Shown in pieces: positions 58,799 to 64,000 of a stretch of DNA of 64,000 nt. The notes below the pieces were generated by a model that did not search any database, had not been told where the DNA came from, and was given only the letters and a program-made list of their open reading frames with translations. Source of the DNA: Clostridiales bacterium. Its GTDB lineage: Bacteria; Bacillota; Clostridia; Christensenellales; Borkfalkiaceae. Within the stretch, counting starts at the first letter, position 1, and every line of letters starts with the position of its first letter. The stretch lies in contig SVHN01000002.1 in NCBI GenBank assembly GCA_015055805.1, positions 62,001 to 126,000 on the forward strand, given 5' to 3'. The translations under genes were made by a program, and so were the position numbers.

Positions 58799-59418
58799 TT
58801 CTTTTCTCCCATCTCGCAAAACGCGCGTAGAATACTAAGCCCAGCCTTTCCGCTTTTTTCGGGGTGGAACTGACAACCCATTACGTTTTTGTTTGCCACC
58901 GCCGCGGTAAGGCTTGCGCCGTACTCTGCGCTTGCTATAACCGACTTAGAACAGTTTGCACCGTAAAAAGAGTGAACGAAGTACACGCACGTTCCTTCGC
59001 TTAGATACTTAAAGAGCGGGTGTTTTATCCTGCCGAACTCTAAGGCGTTCCAGCCTATGTGCGGAATTTTAAGGTCTTTCGGTATAACTTCTTGTATGGG
59101 ACGGACTTCGCCGCGGATAAGACCTAGTCCTTTATGTTCGCCGTATTCAAGGCTCTTATCGAAAAGAAGTTGCATACCAAGGCATATCCCTAAAAGCGGT
59201 TTGCCTTTTTTTGCCTGTTCAATAACCACTTCTGCTAGCCCCGACGAAAATAGTTTTTCTGCTGCGTCGCCAAATGCGCCGACACCCGGCAAAACTATTT
59301 TGTCCGCACTCTCTATTACTTCTTTGTCACCGCTGACGACGACTTCCGCGCCTACCGCGCGAAAGGAACTTGCAAGCGAGAAAAGATTACCCACGCCGTA
59401 ATCAACGATAGCAACCAT
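58795..59418 (-). CDS. hisH: Imidazole glycerol phosphate synthase glutaminase subunit
   Basis: 207-residue class I glutamine amidotransferase: VDYGVGNLFSLASSFRAVGA, Cys nucleophile in KPLLGICLGMQLLFDKS near residue 79, and the His/Glu in GCQFHPEKSGKAG near residue 183. It supplies ammonia to HisF. Its start overlaps the hisB stop by 1 nt. Confidence 0.97.
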   Translation of the reverse strand: MVAIVDYGVGNLFSLASSFRAVGAEVVVSGDKEVIESADKIVLPGVGAFGDAAEKLFSSGLAEVVIEQAKKGKPLLGICLGMQLLFDKSLEYGEHKGLGLIRGEVRPIQEVIPKDLKIPHIGWNALEFGRIKHPLFKYLSEGTCVYFVHSFYGANCSKSVIASAEYGASLTAAVANKNVMGCQFHPEKSGKAGLSILRAFCEMGEKK

Positions 59419-60005
59419 TAAAGCACCCCTTTGGTTGACGGTATTTCATCACAGAACGCTGCGTCGATAGCGACGGCTGCTTTAAGACTTCTTGCAACCG
59501 ACTTAAACGCGCCCTCTAAAATGTGGTGAGCGTTGCTGCCCGACAACTGTCTTAAATGCAAGGTACAACCACAGTTCATTGCGAACGCTTGGAAAAACTC
59601 TTCCAAAAGTTCGGTGTCGAAGTCCCCTACCTTTTCGGCTTTAATATTAAGTTCACGAACGAAAAAGCCTCTTCCCGATAGGTCAATAGCAGAAAGTATC
59701 AACGCTTCGTCCATAGGAAGTATGGTGCTGCCGTAACGAACGATACCTTTCTTGTCGCCAAGGGCGTCCTTAAACGCTTGACCTAACGTTATGCCGATAT
59801 CTTCGGTGGTGTGGTGAAAGTCTACGTCCACGTCGCCCCTGCAACTAACGTCAAGGTCAAACCTGCCGTGCTTAGCAAAAAGGGTTAGCATGTGGTTTAA
59901 AAATCCACAGCCCGTGTCAATATTTCCGTTCCCCTTTCCGTCAAGGTTGAGTTTTAACGAAATATCCGTTTCAGCAGTTTTTCTGTTGATTTCAGCCGTC
60001 CTCAT
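59418..60005 (-). CDS. hisB: Imidazoleglycerol-phosphate dehydratase
   Basis: 195 residues, the monofunctional form: [40 protein letters not shown] and [18 protein letters not shown], and the C-terminal [20 protein letters not shown]. The histidine/glutamate metal ligands are intact. No phosphatase domain is fused, which agrees with the separate PHP phosphatase at the end of the operon. Confidence 0.98.
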   Translation of the reverse strand: MRTAEINRKTAETDISLKLNLDGKGNGNIDTGCGFLNHMLTLFAKHGRFDLDVSCRGDVDVDFHHTTEDIGITLGQAFKDALGDKKGIVRYGSTILPMDEALILSAIDLSGRGFFVRELNIKAEKVGDFDTELLEEFFQAFAMNCGCTLHLRQLSGSNAHHILEGAFKSVARSLKAAVAIDAAFCDEIPSTKGVL

Positions 60006-61066
60006 TTTTGTTCCTCCAAAATTTCTTTTATGGTAGTTATTAGCGTTTGCATTTCCACTCTACTTCCAACCGTAATGCGGTTATAATCGGATATTATAGG
60101 ATTTGTAAAGTGGCGCACTAGCACGCCTTTTTCTTTTAGTTTTTTATAAAGTTCTGCTCCGCCGATTAAGTCGGTTTTTGCAAATATGAAGTTCGTTTTC
60201 GACGGGGTTAGGGTAAAGCCTAGATTTTCAAGTTCAACGCTTGCCCACTCCCTAGTTTCTATTATGGCTTTGCAGTTTTTCTCAAAATACTTTTTGTCTT
60301 CTATCGCGCCCAAGCCTGCCGCCGCCGTCGTGCGGTTGACGTTATAGGGGTTGGTGGAATATTTTACTGCGTTTAGATCGCTTATGATTTCCTTGCCTGC
60401 AACGCCGAACCCTAGCCTTGCGCCTGCCATTGAACGGGATTTACTGAAAGTCTGCGTGACCAAAAGATTATCGTATTTTTCAATGAGTGATACCGCGCTT
60501 TCCCCACCGAAGTCAACGTACGCTTCGTCTATAACCACAACTCTTTCCCTATCGGAATTAAGCAGTTTTTCTATGTCCGATAGCGGTATAGGTATACCCG
60601 TCGGGGCGTTGGGGTTTGCAATAAATACCGTTCCTTTTTGACCTATATAGTCGTTAATATCTAGAGTTAAGTCTTCCTTTAACGGTATTTCTTTATAACT
60701 TACGTTATTAATCTCTGCAAACACTTTATAAAATCCGTAAGTTATATCGGGGAATATTGCGGGGGTATCCTTATCGCAATACGCCATAAACGCAAAGTTT
60801 AATATCTCGTCCGAACCGTTGGTCAATAGCACGTTCTCTATCTTAACGCCGAGATTTTTAGCGACCGCCGCGGTAAGTTCTCTCTGGTCGGGGTCGGGAT
60901 AAAGCATAAGCCGTTTTGCCGCCGCCGCGCTATACTTAACCGCCTTTTTAGAGGGCGGAAAGGGCGATTCGTTGGTGTTTAGTTTTATATACTTTCTCTC
61001 TTTGGGTTGTTCACCCGGAACGTAGGGGGAAAGGTTAGAATATTTGTCGCTTAAAAACTTGCTCAT
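60002..61066 (-). CDS. hisC: Histidinol-phosphate aminotransferase
   Basis: 354-residue fold-type I PLP enzyme. The cofactor Lys is in [19 protein letters not shown] near residue 210; [17 protein letters not shown] near the start and [12 protein letters not shown] in the middle are typical. It overlaps hisB by 4 nt. Confidence 0.97.
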   Translation of the reverse strand: MSKFLSDKYSNLSPYVPGEQPKERKYIKLNTNESPFPPSKKAVKYSAAAAKRLMLYPDPDQRELTAAVAKNLGVKIENVLLTNGSDEILNFAFMAYCDKDTPAIFPDITYGFYKVFAEINNVSYKEIPLKEDLTLDINDYIGQKGTVFIANPNAPTGIPIPLSDIEKLLNSDRERVVVIDEAYVDFGGESAVSLIEKYDNLLVTQTFSKSRSMAGARLGFGVAGKEIISDLNAVKYSTNPYNVNRTTAAAGLGAIEDKKYFEKNCKAIIETREWASVELENLGFTLTPSKTNFIFAKTDLIGGAELYKKLKEKGVLVRHFTNPIISDYNRITVGSRVEMQTLITTIKEILEEQK

Positions 61067-61068
61067 TT

Positions 61069-62343
61069 TTATTCCTCAAATCTTACGGTCGCGCTCTTAG
61101 CGTGCGCGGTAAGCCCTTCTTTCTTGGCAAAGAGTTCAACGTCTTTATACACCTTTTCAAGCGCAGATTTGTCGTAATATATATATTGTGTCTTTTTTAT
61201 AAAATCGTCAACCGACAAAGGGCTGGAAAACCTTGCCGTCCCGCTCGTTGGAAGAGTATGGTTTGTTCCTGCAAGGTAATCGCCTAACGCTTCGGGGCAG
61301 TTCTTTCCAAGGAATACCGAACCTGCGTTTTTAATTTTGTCAAGATATTTCATAGGCTCGTCAACGCAAATTTCTAAATGCTCGGGCGCAATAGCGTTTG
61401 CTAGTTCTATCGCACTATCTATGCTATCGGTTATTATAATCTTGCCGTTATCGTCGATAGACGTTCTTGCTATCTCCGACCTTTCAAGTTTAGGTATCTG
61501 CTGTTCAAGTTGGTCTTGAACTTTTTTTGCAAACTCTTCGCTATCGGTAATAAGTACGGCACTTGCAAGTTTATCGTGTTCTGCTTGCGAAAGAAGATCT
61601 GCTGCGATATGCTTGGGATTGTTCGTGCCGTCCGCAACCACCATAATCTCGCTTGGTCCTGCTATCATATCAATGGACACTACCCCAAACACTTGACGTT
61701 TGGCTTCGGCAACGAAAGCATTGCCCGGCCCAACGATTTTATCCACCTTGGGGATTGTTTCCGTACCGTAAGCAAGCGCGGCTATTGCTTGCGCGCCGCC
61801 AACCTTATAAATCTTATCCACGCCGGCAACTGCCGCCGCCGCAAGAATTACGGGGTTTATATTGCCGTTTTTATCGGGTGGCGTAACCATTACCACTTGT
61901 TCGCAGCCTGCAATTTTAGCAGGGATAGCGTCCATCAAAACGGTGGACGGATAAGCCGCCGTGCCACCGGGGACGTATAGCCCTGCCCTTTCAATAGGGA
62001 TAATCTTTTGCCCGACGGTAACGCCGTTAGACGGCTGAAAGGAAAAGCCTTGACGTTTTTGGTTTTGGTGGAATTCGCGAATATTTTTTGCAGCCCTTTC
62101 TATAACGGCTAAAAATTCCGGTTCGACCTGTTCTTTTGCCGCCTTGATTTCTTCTTCGGTAACCGCTAGGCTTTTAAGAACGGCTTTGTCGAATTTCTCA
62201 GCGTAAAATTTAAGCGCGCTGTCGCCTTCCGCCTTTACCTTTTCTATAATTTCTTTGACGATTAAGGATACGTCTGCCTTTTTTTCGGATACCGAAAAAA
62301 TCTCTTCACGACTGCCCCTATCGTCCTTTATAATCTTTATCAT
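61069..62343 (-). CDS. hisD: Histidinol dehydrogenase
   Basis: 424 residues from the ATG at 62341-62343, whose ATGA overlaps the hisG stop; a longer frame from 62376 lies in hisG. Family blocks: VPGGTAAYPSTVLMDAIPAK, DKIVGPGNAFVAEAKRQV, DMIAGPSEIMVVADGTNNPK and LSQAEHDKLASAVLIT. The last two steps to histidine, NAD- and zinc-dependent. Two nt separate its stop from the hisC start. Confidence 0.97.
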   Translation of the reverse strand: MIKIIKDDRGSREEIFSVSEKKADVSLIVKEIIEKVKAEGDSALKFYAEKFDKAVLKSLAVTEEEIKAAKEQVEPEFLAVIERAAKNIREFHQNQKRQGFSFQPSNGVTVGQKIIPIERAGLYVPGGTAAYPSTVLMDAIPAKIAGCEQVVMVTPPDKNGNINPVILAAAAVAGVDKIYKVGGAQAIAALAYGTETIPKVDKIVGPGNAFVAEAKRQVFGVVSIDMIAGPSEIMVVADGTNNPKHIAADLLSQAEHDKLASAVLITDSEEFAKKVQDQLEQQIPKLERSEIARTSIDDNGKIIITDSIDSAIELANAIAPEHLEICVDEPMKYLDKIKNAGSVFLGKNCPEALGDYLAGTNHTLPTSGTARFSSPLSVDDFIKKTQYIYYDKSALEKVYKDVELFAKKEGLTAHAKSATVRFEE

Positions 62344-62975
62344 AAATTCTCCGTCTGTTTTTCCAGCGAACGGCAAATTTTTTCTATCTGTTCGCTCTTA
62401 AACTTAAAGTTCGCCTTGTTTGCAATAAGCCTTGCGCTAATGGGTTGGAACTTGTCGAACACCACTAAATTGTTTTCCTTTAAGGTCGTTCCCGTTTCCA
62501 CTATATCCACTATAACGTCGGATAAGCCCAGAATAGGCGCAAGTTCGATAGAGCCGTTTAGGTGTATGATATCTATATCGCGACCTAGTCCTGCGTAATA
62601 TTTTTTTGCTATGTTTTTGAATTTGGTCGCGACGTGTAGGGTGCGTTTTCTATCGTCAACAAAGTCTGCCTTTGCCGCAACCGCCATATTGCAAGCACCT
62701 ATTTTAAGGTCCAACAGTTCGTAAACGTCGGGGGCGTATTCTAACAAGATATCCTTTCCCGCAACGCCGACGTCTGCCGCGCCGCGTTCAACGTAGATTG
62801 CAACGTCCGACGGTTTAACCCAAAAATATCTTACGCCGACTTCTTGGTTTTCAAATATAAGTTTTCTGTTGTTTTCCTTAATCGACGGACAGGGAAATCC
62901 TGCCATCTCGAACATATAATAAACCTTTTCGCCAAGCCTTCCTTTCGGGAGCGCAACGTTAAGCATTGTTTTCAT
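62340..62975 (-). CDS. hisG: ATP phosphoribosyltransferase, short catalytic form
   Basis: 211 residues: the short HisG that lacks the C-terminal regulatory domain and needs HisZ. VALPKGRLGEKVYYMFEMAG at the start, ERGAADVGVAGKDILLE near residue 68 and the PRPP loop VDIVETGTTLKENNL near residue 155. First and feedback-controlled step of the pathway. It is translationally coupled to hisZ (1-nt overlap). Confidence 0.97.
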   Translation of the reverse strand: MKTMLNVALPKGRLGEKVYYMFEMAGFPCPSIKENNRKLIFENQEVGVRYFWVKPSDVAIYVERGAADVGVAGKDILLEYAPDVYELLDLKIGACNMAVAAKADFVDDRKRTLHVATKFKNIAKKYYAGLGRDIDIIHLNGSIELAPILGLSDVIVDIVETGTTLKENNLVVFDKFQPISARLIANKANFKFKSEQIEKICRSLEKQTENL

Positions 62976-64000
62976 TATTCACACTCTCCTTTAAGTTCGA
63001 CTAGTCTTTTATACTTTAATCTTTCGGGTATGGTTTTCTTGGCTAGCGCAGTTTCGCCGCCCATTACTATCTCGTTTACTTTTACGCTAATATCCTTTGG
63101 GGAAACGCCGTTGTCATACACAACCAAAACGTCTACGTCGTACTCTTCCGTATCCTTAACGAAATTTTCTATCTCGTCAAGATATACGGCAAAGCCGATA
63201 GCACGAGCGGTTTTTCCCATCTTGTTCATAAGGTTATCGTACTGACCGCCCGAAAGTATGCCCGTTGGTATTCCGCTGACAAATCCCTTAAACACCACGC
63301 CGTTATAATAATTAATATCGTTTATAACCGAAAAGTCTATTCTAATCTTATCGCCCATACCGATTGCGGCAAGACTGTCGGTCAACCCTTTAAGATTTTC
63401 CACGGCTTTTTCCGCCCTGTCGTTTACCTTAAAGCAATCAAGGTCTTTAAGCACTTTACTCGGCGCACCGTAAACGGTAACGAGTTTTTCTACAATCGTG
63501 GCTTTTTCCGCGTCAACCTTTTCTTCTCTGAGTACTGTGCGCACGCCTTCGACGTTCTTTTCACCAAGGAAAGAAATGATTTTTTCTTCGCCCGAAAAGG
63601 AAACGCCTGCGTATTCGATAACGCTTTTAACAAGACTTAAATCTGAAAGATCTAAAACGTTGTTTTCAGATATAAGGTCAAGGCTCTTTGCTGCAAGTGC
63701 TAAGACTTCGGTTACGACATATCCGTCAACGTCGCCGATACACTCTAAACCCACCTGCATAATCTCTTTAAAGCTTTGCGTACCCTTAGACACTCTGTAA
63801 ACGTGTTCGTTGTAATACACCTTGCTTATGCCGTTAGCACTTTCCTTATTGCTCTTTATAATAGACAAGGTTACGTCGGGTTTAAGCGCAAGTAGTTTTC
63901 CGTCGGTATCGGTAAAGGTTATAACGTTATCCGACACCAAGAAATCTTTGTTCCTTGCGTAAAGGTCGTACTCTTCAAACTTACTCATACGGTACTGCGT
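62975..64000 (-). CDS. hisZ: ATP phosphoribosyltransferase regulatory subunit HisZ, partial
   Basis: A histidyl-tRNA-synthetase-like protein without tRNA function that partners HisG. The frame is open past the window edge: residues before the ATG at 63986-63988 continue TQYR-MSKFEEYDLYARN. In relatives a further 30-40 N-terminal residues precede MSKFEEYDLY, so the true start is outside and that ATG is internal. LLALKPDVTLSI and GGQYDNLMNKMGKTARAIGF are typical. First visible gene of the his operon; its promoter is not in the window. Confidence 0.93.
   Translation of the reverse strand, partial: TQYRMSKFEEYDLYARNKDFLVSDNVITFTDTDGKLLALKPDVTLSIIKSNKESANGISKVYYNEHVYRVSKGTQSFKEIMQVGLECIGDVDGYVVTEVLALAAKSLDLISENNVLDLSDLSLVKSVIEYAGVSFSGEEKIISFLGEKNVEGVRTVLREEKVDAEKATIVEKLVTVYGAPSKVLKDLDCFKVNDRAEKAVENLKGLTDSLAAIGMGDKIRIDFSVINDINYYNGVVFKGFVSGIPTGILSGGQYDNLMNKMGKTARAIGFAVYLDEIENFVKDTEEYDVDVLVVYDNGVSPKDISVKVNEIVMGGETALAKKTIPERLKYKRLVELKGECE

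Overview
The window looks like a chromosomal segment of a low-to-moderate GC, endospore-forming member of the Clostridia (Firmicutes), probably an uncultured gut lineage. The evidence is a SpoIIID regulator and two CotF-like coat proteins, a CIRCE-controlled groES-groEL operon, a QueT transporter behind a preQ1-type attenuator, strong AGGAGG ribosome binding sites and sigma-A-type TTGACA/TATAAT promoters. I cannot name the genus. Most genes lie on the minus strand; plus-strand genes sit in islands.

Layout. 1-6400: end of a secreted cysteine-peptidase-like protein, mscL, a tiny ORF, uppP, a LysR regulator, mnmE and a membrane protein. 6400-16600: proS, tkt, rsmI, trmN6, mnmA, a CorC/HlyC-like protein, tRNA-Arg, maf and purC. 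16600-25400: a Gfo/Idh oxidoreductase with a divergent AraC regulator, an SGNH-type esterase and pnuC; a GT4 glycosyltransferase with glf; an AsnC regulator coupled to an aminotransferase; two small proteins. 25400-34300: an XRE repressor with three operator palindromes facing a zinc-ribbon membrane gene pair; queT; a DUF1461 protein; nhaC; a phd-doc toxin-antitoxin pair; CotF-like genes; a large lipoprotein. 34300-45300: malic enzyme, an MGMT-like protein, tRNA-Pro, lysC, DUF1015, a mini-membrane protein, cdaA, holA, comEC, then a disordered tRNA-Glu region and a Nudix gene. 45300-55000: groESL, a membrane-anchored protein, DUF1846 with PqqD and an HprK-like kinase, apbE, an ABC permease and binding protein behind an attenuator-like leader, and a GDPD. 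55000-64000: spoIIID, a PAP2 phosphatase and an almost complete, tightly overlapping histidine operon (hisZ-G-D-C-B-H-A-F-IE-PHP phosphatase).

The most unusual content is non-coding. Seven copies of a roughly 120-128 bp element (6483-6606, 6610-6732, 11927-12053, 16378-16504, 16506-16633, 36506-36632, 53895-54013) share one fold: an outer stem, a middle stem and an inner hairpin. The stems stay complementary while their sequences differ between copies. All copies have the same orientation, and four abut or overlap stop codons of minus-strand genes. A second set of repeats surrounds the tRNA-Arg and tRNA-Glu genes. It includes duplicated tRNA 3' tails, a 50-bp post-tRNA repeat, and a 75-bp hairpin repeat that appears to interrupt the T-loop of degenerate tRNA-Glu copies. 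I know of no named family for either set.

Regulation visible in the sequence includes the preQ1-I attenuator before queT, an unidentified attenuator-like leader before the ABC binding protein, CIRCE before groES, Phd and XRE operators, and two promoters placed so that the mRNA would start at the ATG itself.
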